A DNA stretch of 64,000 bases from Mytilus californianus (lineage: Eukaryota > Mollusca > Bivalvia > Mytilida > Mytilidae): NCBI RefSeq assembly GCF_021869535.1, contig NW_026262604.1:56692247-56756246 (forward strand), written 5' to 3'. Shown here piece after piece: positions 46,241-58,190 of this stretch. Below the pieces are notes generated by a model. That model made no database searches. It was given only the letters and a program-made list of their open reading frames with translations, and was not told where the DNA came from. The position numbers and the translations under genes were made by a program. Each line of letters begins with the position of its first letter. The stretch's first letter is position 1.

Positions 46241-47423
46241 ACAAGAACAAACAATAGACACTTAAAACTAGTTAAACCAACGTATATATTTTACTGACCT
46301 CCATTTGATTTTGTTTTGTTTTGATTGTTTTTCATCAAAATATAAAAATGAAAAAGAACCCCATTGTGATGCATACAGCCATGCATTAAGAATAATGACC
46401 CGTAATTTTTCTGACGTAAGTGGTTGTGGAGGCCCCGTTGACATGCTTCAATAAAAGAATATACGCTGAGTTTACGACAAATTACCCGGTTTCTCCTATT
46501 TTCTTGTATTTTATACATTTTTGCTACTGATCCCAGGACAATTACTGCATAAAACTATATTAATGTTGTCGGATTATTTTTATTAACTAAGTTTCTAAAA
46601 CTTATTATGTATTTGTATATACTGCCTTTATTTCAATAAATATTATTTTAATTATTATTATTATGTTGGGGGGCATGATTAGGTCCTTGCATGACAGCCA
46701 ATCAAATTCAATAAAGAAGTAGTCCCAGTTTGCAACGGTCCAAGTTTGTTATGGTCCCAGATGTCCCTTGCTCGAAATAACCCGCACCTATAAGATCTTA
46801 TATCTCTACCAAGGCATCGACCATTCATCTTTTGTGTGTGTGGGGGGGGGGGGGGGTTAGTTTATTTTTTCTAAAGACTATGTTATTCACTTTATTTGGG
46901 GGCTTCATTTATGAATCAATTTTTTTTTCAAATCACACATTTAAGAGAAAAAGCATGTCCCCCTCGCAAAAGATAAATGGTCGGTGGCTTAAAGTATTTA
47001 CGAATATCGGACAACTATAATGCGTTAAGCTAAATTGGGTGATCTCGGTTAAGGTGCTGTACAACGTACCGTTGACCTTTTTTTTTAGAAATCACATGTA
47101 TAGTCCACCAAAGAACATTTCTCAGATTTCAATCAATTGGTCATTGCCATAAAATTTGCATAATCAGGGGATCACTACATACAATTTATTTTAGGAAAAA
47201 TAATGGGGCTCTGGATCTTTATAATAGATCTACAGCCCTGAAATTTCATGTGAGTCATGAATATTGTTTGAAACGTTCACAAAGAAGGGCCTATAAAAAA
47301 CTACAGACCACATCAAACTCTTATGTTTTACTTGTGTTTGTATTATTATTTTCCATCCACATCTTTGCTTAAATATTTTGTTTTTTCACACTCGCTTTAT
47401 CAGGACCCTCGTCCTCAAGGGAC
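46241..47423. other. no gene seen
   Basis: Poly-G at 46840-46855; otherwise AT-rich non-coding. Confidence 0.5.
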
Positions 47424-49872
47424 TATATTTGCTATTTCTGCTGTACATGCAATTTCTATTGTGTATCTTGTTGTCCTTCGACAACTCCCTAAGCTTCTCA
47501 GGTTTCGTTTTAATCATTTACATTTGTGTTTGAAATGGAACTAGAGTCATTGAGAACGGGGTAAATCTTAAACGTTTTTACCCTGTCCTGTCCGCCCCAA
47601 CTGCATTATAAAAGTGCATGGCATGTTTTTTCTAGACTTTAAAATAGTCTCGGGATATAAAATCGGTACCCCTAGATATATATTGAGTGTCATCTCTATG
47701 TCTGATCGACCGTGATTGGAAGTGCCGCGTACTGTCTCCGTATTTCGTGGATTCATGTTCCCGAACATGACATTCATCAAACGCACGGTGGGTGTCTTGT
47801 TAGAAACAGGAGTTGTTCATCATTTCGCAGCACCTAGTTTGTCCTTTTAGTTTTCATTTTTCTGGGTCCTTGGTTTGTATCTGTTTCGTGATTTTCCTCA
47901 TTTTTGACTGACGCTTCATTTGTTGCCATTTTCCGCGACACAATTTAATAAAACTTCGTTGAGTGATACAAGGGTTAAAAATATTACGACCAAAGAGGGC
48001 GGGTAGGGTTATCCAACTCTGATATATTTATTTATGTAGTTAATAGCGGTGAAACCTAACTCCCTTGATTCGAGAGGGGCCGGGGAGATCTTGTAAAAAG
48101 ATGGTAAATAAAGAGACAAAAACAAAACCGTGGACTAGAACAGCACAGAATGACAAAATATAAAGACAAATAAAATACCCTGACCCGTAAAACGAAAAGG
48201 GGGACGAGAATAAGGACTAAGCAGTTGCAATAATTTAAGCATGTGTATCAACTCTAAGGCACCAAGAAAAATATCCCGCATGAGAAGAATAATCGGAATC
48301 TAAACGGACAATCACAAATATTTTCGAGAACGGAGTTGGTCTTTTGGAGAACATTTACCCATTCACATATAACAGATGCATTGTCAGAAACAATTGAATG
48401 TCGGAATAATGGGCTGTCGGAATAATGGGATGTTGGAGAAATGGGCTGTCGGAATAATGGGATGTCGGAATAATTGTTGTCGGACTAACGGGATGTCAAC
48501 TGGGTTGGGTTAGTGTTCTAGGTTATAACTATGCAAAACTTTCTACGTTAGAACTGTTCAAAATTGTTCTGGGGTAAAAGGCGTCTGTCAATATCTGGTT
48601 TAAAGTTGTAAGAATAACTGTTGTAGAGATTGTTCTAGAACAGTTCTCATGAGTTCTTAGAAGATTTAAAGCGAGGTTATACAACAGATTCCAACTGTAA
48701 GTACTCTGATGCTTTTAGTAACAATGAACGTTCTCTTATACGGTTTAATTTGTTATTATATTTGATTGTACTGACGTTTGTGTTATACAGTATACCGATA
48801 TTACATAGTCAAATGTTTTTTTTTTTTGTAATGATTTTTTTTCTTTGAACTATTAAATGTAACCTTTGTCATTTCACTGATTGTGATTAAAAGGGGTGAG
48901 ATATCAAGATTTTTGTTGAACCACTCTCTGTATGTTATAGCAGTGACATCGTAATGGACATATTTTACATCACGGTGTGTACATCTACCAACAAAGAAAT
49001 TCTCAAAATGATCAACCAATATCAAAAATGAACTGTAAATACATTTGCAAAAATTTGTTAAAAAAATATGAAATCCAGATATGAGAAGTTTCAATATTTT
49101 GTATGGAATGTAATGACATATAACATTGTCTTTGGAAAACTCTCATTTTTTTTTTTTGAGTTCTGGAATAAAATATTAATTTGTACTTAAACTCGTTGTT
49201 CGATTTTTAATTTGTTGTAATTTGATAAATTCTGTTGACATACATACAAGTAGTGAAGATAATTGATTATATTTATGTTGTTTTCTGTCTTTTAAATAGA
49301 ACCAGACAAACATGTAAGCTGTTTTCAAAGGATAACGTACATGTATATCAAATTACAGTCGGCAGGCATGACCATGGTAGAAATTAAACTGTCTAAAATC
49401 TAGGATTGTAATTATTTCAATGATGTATTATGGTGTAGACAGCACTAAATGTGTTTACATAATTATACAAGAACACATGTATTTGTAATTAATTTGACAC
49501 ATTATTCTCCCGAAATAGGTTTATTTACTGAAAAAAATACAATAGCAATTTCTGGGATGAAATATGTGCTTTTTAAGATCTCGTTTTTTGTAAATGATCA
49601 TAGATAATTTTTTTTGTAGTTTTTGTTTCACGATTTTTCATGAATGGCCACGTCTGTCAATATCTCTCATGCTAGGAATTTGTTTTAAAATGTACAAACA
49701 TGTATATAGTTTTATAGTCATTTAATACAATTTAAAATTTACGAGGAAACGTAAATATTTCTATTAAAGTGTAATGTTAAACTTTTTATTCATACATGTA
49801 ATAAAAAAACTCCTCTGAAGATGCTTAATATATAGAGAATATTATATGGCTTTTTCAATATCACATCCGTAT
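47424..49872 (+). repeat. 2.45-kb direct repeat, copy 1
   Basis: Collinear with 55077-57595, from tatatttgctat to cacatccgtat, with scattered substitutions and small indels. It contains the 48395-48495 minisatellite (tgtcggaataatggg units). The minus-strand open frame at 48801-49094 is conserved in copy 2 only in part and has no recognised domain. Confidence 0.9.
48395..48495 (+). repeat. 15-bp minisatellite
   Basis: Six or so variants of tgtcggaataatggga. Copy 2 (56091-56222) has more units. Confidence 0.85.
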
Positions 49873-49939
49873 AGAGCTCTGCTCGAGGGATTATATTGGT
49901 TGAGGGTTGATACGGTGTGTGATATTGAAAAAGCCATAT
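49844..49939. repeat. hairpin with 29-30-bp arms
   Basis: atatggctttttcaatatca pairs with tgatattgaaaaagccatat, extended by cc.gtat/atacgg, with one 1-base indel and a 37-base loop. Copy 2 of the 2.5-kb repeat ends inside the left arm and continues into sequence matching the reverse complement of this loop. Confidence 0.85.
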
Positions 49940-50192
49940 CATATACACTTTATCATATATCTCATTAGACAAGTAGATGTTTTTTTCATATGACGTGATG
50001 TCAAATAGATTAGGGGTTTTATAAAGCCGTCTTTGCAACGGAAACTGATGTCGATGACGTGACGTCATACAGAAAAAGGGTGTAATAAAGCCTTTGCAAC
50101 CTTAACTGATATCGATATCATCACGGATGGCCATTGATCGTATTACACATACAATTTACAATTTACATGTATTTACGTTATAGAGAAAGTCC

Positions 50193-50276
50193 AAATAACT
50201 GTCCATTCCTGGGAAATAATGAAGCGGAGGCCCGAAGGGCCTACGCCCATTATTTCCCAGGAATGGACAGTTATTT
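50193..50276. repeat. 84-bp palindrome with perfect 29-bp arms
   Basis: 50193-50221 is the exact reverse complement of 50248-50276 (core ctgtccattcctgggaaata). The 26-base centre contains a further hairpin aggccc-gaa-gggcct. A half copy is at 53635-53664. Confidence 0.9.
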
Positions 50277-50515
50277 TGACATTCTATCACTTAAAACACA
50301 TTTAAAGAATAACAAACACACTACAATATTTGCAATTTTTGTATTACAATAAAATATATAAATTATTGATCACTGAACCTTTTAAAATTTAAAAGAATTT
50401 ACTAAACTATGTGAGTAGTTATAAACTCACTAGTGAGTTCTTTTTACAACAGTTGCTTTAAATTGGGTTGATTTTAACAAGAAAGTCCATAGTAGCTAGT
50501 GTCCAGGTTTGGATT

Positions 50516-51916
50516 ATGTCACGTTCGGACGGTGAGGAAATTTTTCTTACGCAAAACACATTTTCACAAGAAACCAATGATGATAACTTGGATTTATGTA
50601 ATTTTTTCTTGTGATATGATACTACTACTACTAGTGAAACATATTCAGTTGCATGTTCTGATATTTCTGAAGACGAAGGTTTTTCCAATCCGAAATTAAC
50701 ACAGTCTGACGATGAATTACTTATAAATGTCTCAAAAATTGAAAGTAAAAGTCATCAACCATCAGCTTCAAGATTTCACGAGCCAAAGACATATAAAGAA
50801 ATCGAAGATATGCAATCAAAGAAGTAAGTAACTTATGTTTGATATATATATAAACTGACGTTTTGTTCAAAACACAAAATAAACAGTAATTCTAAATCAT
50901 GAGGCATTGTGCGTGCTTTGTCATCATTTAGGTTATGAAATAGTTGCCACTGGACGTTAAGCAATCAACAGTCAGTCAAATATCATGTTGATATTTTTTC
51001 GAGTATACTTAGTTAACTAAGAAATATATAACAGGACCCATTTAACTCTAGAAATGAAGAAATAAAAGCAAAATGTAAAGCAGTCTTCCTTTGTGCATGA
51101 TTACATTATAAAGGTAGTTTGCGTAATTTCCCTTGTCTGTATTGAAATAAATATTTTAGTTTGATATTTAGAAATTAGCAAATAACTTCTCACAAAAGAT
51201 TCGACCGGCCGTCAAGTTTTTGTCGGTATTTTGTCACAGTCGGACTAAACAAAAGTTTGACCAATATCGCCTTCTTATTCATACTGGGTTTTTTTTTCTT
51301 ACTTGTGCACAAAAAAGAACTTATATTATACGATACATCATGGTAAAACACAAACAGTGTTTATTTAAGTTTTTAACCAACGAATTTACAGATATGGATA
51401 GTAAGATTAAGGTTCGGAATTTAATTTCCATTTGATACTTGATTACAGCCGGACATACAAAATACGGATAAATTCTATATTTCTATATTAGGAGCTATTT
51501 GGGAGCAATGTATAATTCTATAGTTAGATATAAATAGTGACATAAAACAATCATATTTGCATGTCCTATATTCTTGTTTTTTTTGTGTAATTTTTTTTAG
51601 GAATTTCGTATTGTCAGATATTTGACAGTTTGTGTTAAGTTAATAACTTTTTTTTAAACTCGGGACGATATGAAGCTGTTTATTGTTGAAAACTGTATAT
51701 GTTGTCGCCTATCTAGATATCTTTTATTTTGTATCGTTGGGTTGCTGTCTCATTGGTGTATACACCACGTCTCCCTTTATTCATACATTATTAGAAAATA
51801 TTCATTTTATAGACATTTGTTTTTTAGTCGTGTATGCTGACCTTCATAGACCTTTTTTATATCGTTAGGTTGTTGTCTCGTTAACGTCTACCCTAATCAT
51901 ACTCTTTTATAAATTC

Positions 51917-51964
<48 letters not shown>

Positions 51965-53182
51965 TGCAATATTCGATTAATATTATTGAAATATAGAGTA
52001 GATATGTATTTTTGCTGCGTGTTTGCTTGAATATTTATTATTGTTTCTTAATATTGTAGGTTTGCTGACAGTACCATGAGCAAATTCAAGTGGGCAACGA
52101 CCTTATTCAAACAATGGAAATCTACCAGAAATATTAGGGCGAATGATCCAAATGTGGGACTTAGTCTAATTCGCGTAGATCTGGCTGAAATGTCGCTTGA
52201 TGAATTGAATTATTCCATTTCCCGCTTTATTTGTTAAGTTTGTAAAACTGATGGAACTGAATATCCACCAGATAGGCTTTATTCTCTAGTTATTTGTTTA
52301 CAGTTATACATGGATACACATGGATATAATCATAAGTTTCTATCTGATTCTAGCTTTATTCAGATAAAAAATTCCCTAGATAATGTAATGAAATTACGAG
52401 CAGAAGTTCGAGTTCCTAAAAAACAGGCCGAAGAAATTTCTTTGGAGGAGGAAGAAAAGTTATGGGCAAGTGGTTCATTAGGATCTGATAACGCTCGTCA
52501 TTTATTAAATACGTTAGTCTATTTAATAGGTTTAAACTTTGCATTAAGAGGTGGCCAGGAACACAGAGATTTAAAAGGGGGAAATTCATCACAGTTTCAA
52601 ATAAATGAAAAGAATGGTTCAAAGTGTTTGATTTATACTGAAGCAAAATCAAAGGCAGACCAAGGAGGTATCAAGCATAAAAACGTTAAAAGAAAATCTG
52701 TGGTGGCATATCAAAATACCGAAAATCAAGCTAGGTGCGTTGTGAATTTGTTTGAATTATATGCTTCTCACTGTCCACCGTTTCCAAGGAAAGCCGATGC
52801 GTTATACTTGAGACCTTTGAAAATTCCAAACGGAAACATTTGGTATGCTGATCAACCAATTGGTAGACATAGCCTCGCTAACATTGTAGCTAGCATTTGT
52901 CAGGAAGCAGGTATAGGTGGTTACCGTACTAACCACTCGCTTCGAGCTTCTGCCGCAACTAGGATGTATGACGCTGGTGTAGATGAGCAATTAATATGCG
53001 AGGTCACGGGTCATAGATCGAATGCTGTAAGATATTATAAAAGAACAAATGAAAAACAGAAAAGGAAAATCAATTCCGTTATCCAAGGACGAACCGATAG
53101 TGAAAACGATGATTCCGGAAAGTTCAAAATATCCAAATCTGATGGCAATTTGTCAATTACATTGAATATTTCCATGAAGTGA
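50516..53182 (+). pseudogene. Crypton-type tyrosine recombinase (DUF3504 family), two exons, two internal stops
   Basis: Exon 1 is 50516-50823 and exon 2 is 52060-53182; donor aa|gtaagt and acceptor ttgtag|g join in frame (477 codons). TGA at 50612 and TAA at 52235 interrupt it. The latter falls where relatives usually have Glu (FIC-stop-VCKTDGTEYPP). The last 290 codons, from ATG 52310, are open and hold the catalytic domain: R80 in FALRGGQEHR, H209-S-L-R212, G-H235-R-S and Tyr243 in RYYKRT. These fit the R..HxxR..H..Y set of tyrosine recombinases, which cut and rejoin DNA through a phosphotyrosine link. The match is to the Crypton-derived domain also found in vertebrate ZMYM2-like proteins. 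An element copy and a decayed host gene are both possible; with so few lesions, the stops could be recent or assembly errors. Confidence 0.85.
51919..51961 (+). repeat. (CT)n microsatellite in the recombinase intron
   Basis: About 21 uninterrupted ct units. A family A end fragment (gttgctgtctcattgg) lies upstream at 51740. Confidence 0.95.
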
Positions 53183-54661
53183 AGTGTAATATTTCAGTCA
53201 GTGTTGTGTTTTGATGTTGGAAATGTCTGAGTATAGTAATAAATATGCAGTGCTCCTATATTCTTTTTTTTTAGTTTCAGTCATCATGTCCCCTTAACAC
53301 CGATACAACGAACACAAGTGTAGATGTATTTCTTGTTTGATGTTTGTAATCACTTCTTACAAGTACATTTTTTTATTTTTTATTTTCTTCTCTTTCACTT
53401 TTCCTATAAAAATACGGAGTAATATGGAACATTAATTCAAAGGGGGGTTTTAAGTAAAACTACTGCAATTTGATAGGAAACAATGTTAGAGGGGACAAAT
53501 ATAAATATCAAATGTACTTGTGGCAAGTCTGCCGTAGGTAAATTGTTGTCATCAGTTACAAAGTCTAGGTATTAGTCACAAAGATTTTTCCCTCAGGGTA
53601 TTTCATACGCCTAATTAAAGACGGACAATAAGAAATAACTTTCCATTCCTGGAAAATAATGGAGAGTTATAACAATAGATTTACGTCACAAGTGTGTTTT
53701 AATACTAAGTATATAATAAATAGAAAATATCATATGGCTTTTCAATATCAAACACGAGAAACCAATATAATCCCAAGAGCATACATGGTACACTGTAACT
53801 TTTCCTGTATATGCTTCACTCATCATGCTCATGGAGACAATATCAGAAAATAAGTTTGGACACAGTCTTTATTCGTATCAAGAAATTTAAGTAATATTCC
53901 TGAATAGTGCTTTAACATTTGTACACATCAATTAAGTCAAAATGTGTTTTATCATCACATGTGTTGTTGAAAACAATTTGAAAAAAACTATTGCAGTTTC
54001 TTTCATATTTTTTGGGGTTTAAGGATAAAGGATTTGCACATTCACATTCGACAGTACATTTGGTTTGGCTTTGAATATCCTACTTATTTTTTTCTATATA
54101 GTATGTACTACGTAGATCACACAAAAAATGGACAATTTTATCAAATTTGTAGTTCAAGCCATCTATACTTGAAGAATTCTTAATTTGACCAATACTATTA
54201 GTTACATAGTGTGCTAGCGACCTAATACGATATATATGGGGTCAGTAAATCCCAAATGGGACCGACTATCTTAACATGTGGTTTGTAGACTAGTGGCCTA
54301 TCAAATTGATTTAGTCTTCAATACCGTTAGTATTAAGAACCTACTGCCATTGGTCTATACAAAAACAGATGCCAACAATAACAACTTGTTAGCTTTAAAT
54401 GTGTTTTATGAATTTATTTTAATCGTTCATCAATTTCTTCGTCTGTTAAAACATTTAAGATTTTTCCTTAACACCGTGTTGTTTTTATAAAGGGATATAA
54501 CACTAATACTAACCGTGTATTGAAATAAGCTCCGCCTACTAACCTAATATGAAACCATACTAACCTTATATGGAATATACACGCGGTTGCTTTTAACCAA
54601 TCATAATAATTATTCCTAGAAATGTAGAGGAGGTAAAGGAGGTAAGATAAACATATATCTA
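53183..54661. other. no gene seen; half copies of the hairpin sequences
   Basis: 53635-53664 (aactttccattcctgg, aaaataatgg) matches one arm of the 50193 palindrome. 53725-53790 (atatggcttttcaatatca, accaatataatccc) matches the 49844 hairpin arm and loop. These may mark the far side of the recombinase element. Confidence 0.5.
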
Positions 54662-54879
54662 ACGACAAAACATATTCATATTATCAATTTATGTTCTAAA
54701 CAAAAATATTGTAATCAGTATTCATTGAAGAAATGTATTTATATAAACAAATGATAATGAATGTTATTTTGCACTCGTTAATATCCGCGTATTTATCATG
54801 TTTATAGATCGGTTACAAACCCAAAACGAAATTAACGTAATGGAAATCTAGGCGATAGCAATACACCGGAATGCCCTCA
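54662..54879 (+). repeat. 220-bp direct repeat, copy 1
   Basis: Matches 62301-62514: acgacaaaacat, tgttctaaacaaaaatatt, atcatgtttatagatcggt and caatacaccggaatg. Confidence 0.85.
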
Positions 54880-55076
54880 CGGTCATCGCGATGTAAAAAT
54901 TGTCGACCACAATATATCCGATATTGCAGCAAGTAGCGTTCAACAGCAAAAATCAATCAATCATCAATTATGTAAAGTCCCATGTAGATTTATCGCTCTC
55001 TGTTAACTAAAGATTCAAACGTTATTTAGTTTGCCTTGCCATTTGTCGTAAGATATGCTACTGTCAATACTACATG

Positions 55077-57595
55077 TATATTTGCTATCCCTGCTGTACA
55101 TGCAATTTCTATTGTGTATAGATATAGGAAGATGGGGTATGGGTGCCAATGAGACAACTCTCCATCCAAGTGTTGTCCTTCGACAACTCCTTAAGCTTCT
55201 CAGGTTTCGTTTTAATCTTTTACATTTGTGTTTGAAATGGAACTAGAATCATTGAGAACGGAATAAATCTTAAACGTTTTTACCCCGTTCTGGCCGCCAC
55301 AACTGCATTATAAAGGTTTCGTGTTTTTTCTAGACTTTAAAATAAGCTCGGGATATAAAATCGGTACCCCTACATATATATTGAGTGTCATCTCTATGTC
55401 TGATCGACCGTGATTGGAAGTGCCGCGTACTGTCTCCGTATTTCGTGGATTCATGTTCCCGAACATGACATTCATCAAACGCACGGTGGGTGTCTTGTTA
55501 GCAACAGGAGTTGTTCATCATTTCGGAGCACCTAGTTTGTACTTTTTGTTTTCATTTTTCTGGGCCCTGGGTTTGTATTTGTCTCGTGATTTTTCTCATT
55601 TTTGACTGACGCTTCATTTGTCGCCATTTTCAGCGACACAATTAAATAAAACTTCGTTGAGTGATACAAGGGTTAAAAATATTACGACCAAAAAGGGCGG
55701 GTAGGGTTATCCAACTCTATATTTATTTATGTAGTTAATAGCGGTGAAACCTAACTCAATTGATTCGAGAGGGGCTGGGGGGAACCGAAGATCTTGTAAA
55801 AAGATAGTAAATCAAGAGACAAAAACAAAACCATGGACTACAACAGCACAGAATGACAAAATATAAAGACAAATAAAATACCCGGACCCGTAAAACGAAA
55901 AGGGGGGACGAAAATAAGGACTAAGCAGTTGCAGTTGCAATAATTTAAGCATGTGTGTCCACTCTAAGGCACCGAGACAAATATCCCGCATGAGAAGAAT
56001 AATCGGAATCTAAACGGACAACCACAAATATTATCGAGAACGGAGTTGGTCTTTAGGAGAAAATTTACCCATTCACATATGACATATGCATTGTCGGAAT
56101 AATGAGCTGTCGGAACAATTGAATGTCGGAATAATGGGCTGTCGGAATAATGGGATGTTGGAGAAATGGGATGTCGGAATAATGGGATGTCGGAATAATG
56201 GTTGTCGGACTAACGGGATGTCACCAACTGGGTTGGGTTAGTGTTCTATGTTATAACTATGCAAAACTGTTCTACGTTAGAACTGTTCAAAATTGTTCTG
56301 GAGTAAAAAGCGTCTGTCAATATCTGGTTTAAAATTGTAAGGATAACTGTTGTAGAGATTGTTCTCATGAGTTCTTAAAAGATTTAAAGAGAGGTTATAC
56401 AACAGATTCCAACTGTAAGTACTTTGATGCTTTTAGTAACAATGAACGTTCTCTTATACGGTTTAATTTGTTCTTATATTTGATTGTACAGACGTTTTGT
56501 GTTATACAGTATACCGATACTACATAGTCAAATGATTTTTTTTTTGTCATGAATTTTTTTCTTGGAACTATTAAATGTAACCATTGTCATTTTACTGATT
56601 GTGATTAAAAGGGGTGAGATATCAAGATTTTTGTTGAACCACTCTCTGTATGTTATGGCAGTGACATGGTAATGGACATATTTTACATCACGGTGTGTAC
56701 ATCTACCAACAAAGAAATTCTCAAAATGATCCACCAATATCAAAAATGAATTGTAAATACATTTTGCAAAAATTTGTTAAAAAAATATGAAAACCAGATA
56801 TGAGAGGTTTCAATATTTTGTATGGAATGTAATGACATATAACATTGTCTTTGGAAAACTCTATTTTTTTTTTGAGTTCTGGAATAAAATATTAATTTGT
56901 ACTAAAACTCGTTGTTCGATTTTTAATTTGTTGTAATTTGATAAATTCTGTTGACATACATACAAGTAATGAAGATAGTTGATTATATTTATGTTGTTTA
57001 CTGTCTTTTAAATAGAACCAGACAAAAATGTAAGCTGATTTCAAAGTAACGTACATGTATATCAAATTACAGTCAGCAGACATGACCATGGTAGAAATTG
57101 AACTGTCTAAAATCTAGGATTGTAATTATTTCAATGATGTATTATGGTGTAGACAGCACTAAATGTGTTTACATAATTATACAAGAACACATGTATTTGT
57201 AATTAATTTGACACATTATTCTCCCGAAATAGGTTTATTTACTGAAAAAAATACAATAGCAATTTCTGGGATGAAATATGTGCTTTTTAAGATCTCGTTT
57301 TTGTAAATGATCATAGATTATTTTTTTGTAGTTTTTGTTGTATTATTTTTCATGAATGGCCATGTCTGTCAATATCCCTCATGCTAGGAATTTGTTTTAA
57401 AATGTACAAACATGTATACAGTTTTATAGTCATTTAATACGATTTAAAATGTACGAGGAAATGTAAATATTTCTATTAAAGTGTAATGATAAACTTTTTA
57501 TTCATACGTGTAATAAAAAAACTCCTCTGAAGATGCTTAATATATCGGTAATTTATAGAGAGTATTATATGGCTTTTTCAATATCACATCCGTAT
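55077..57595 (+). repeat. 2.5-kb direct repeat, copy 2
   Basis: Collinear with 47424-49872. Differences include a 51-bp insertion (55120-55170), a longer minisatellite (56091-56222) and a 10-11-bp insertion near 57546. Confidence 0.9.
55120..55170 (-). repeat. 51-bp family A end fragment present only in copy 2 of the 2.5-kb repeat
   Basis: gatggggtatgggtgccaat and gagacaactctccatccaag sit exactly where copy 1 has only ct between gtgtat and tgttgtcc. Confidence 0.8.
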
Positions 57596-58190
57596 CAACC
57601 CGAGACACCAATATAAATCAAAGTACTGAAGTACTGAACATCGGATGACCGCATGTTCTTGTGGATGGTCAAAAGCACTTGTCACAGAAAAAAATTACAT
57701 CTCTATACCTGAAACTGAGGTTAATGTACAGAGATATATTCTTTTCTGAGACAAGTTCGTGCGTGGATGATGAATAAATGACAGGAAATCCAACATCACC
57801 GTAATAACTATTATATTGTAGTGATATGAGTGATACAAATCAGTATACATTGGTTTGTTGTTTAATATTATATTAATATAACAGTTACATGTATATATAA
57901 TTTTCATCCATTTGCATATCATTTTATTCTACTATTCTAATAATAGTGCAGTGCAAGTGCATGGTGGACACTCTTCTGTAAAAATTCGATTTTTCTAAAA
58001 GATTGGATGATCTTGGATATGACTCACAGGCATTCATATTTTCCCGCAAAAACAATTACAGAGTTACCGGTCCTTGCCGGGATTGTCGCAAACGTTCTTG
58101 AGATATTCTTCCGCGTGCTTTAACACAATTTTTCGGTACGTGTGCATTGATATTATCAATGATTTTTTACTTATATATATATATATATAT
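57596..58190. other. no gene seen
   Basis: AT-rich flank ending in an (AT)n run (58172-58192) at the edge of the Penelope-like copy. Confidence 0.5.

Noticed and set aside
48395-48495. CRISPR-like array of short repeats
   Set aside because: Units are directly adjacent 15-mers with drift and no unique spacers; this is a minisatellite in an animal genome.
48801-49094. 97-codon minus-strand frame partly shared by both 2.5-kb repeats
   Set aside because: Conservation is no better than that of the surrounding repeat, the N-terminal part is broken in copy 2, and no domain is recognisable.
47424-57595. LTR retrotransposon with 2.5-kb LTRs
   Set aside because: No gag, protease, RT or integrase between the repeats, no primer-binding site or TG...CA ends; the interior holds a tyrosine recombinase of Crypton type.
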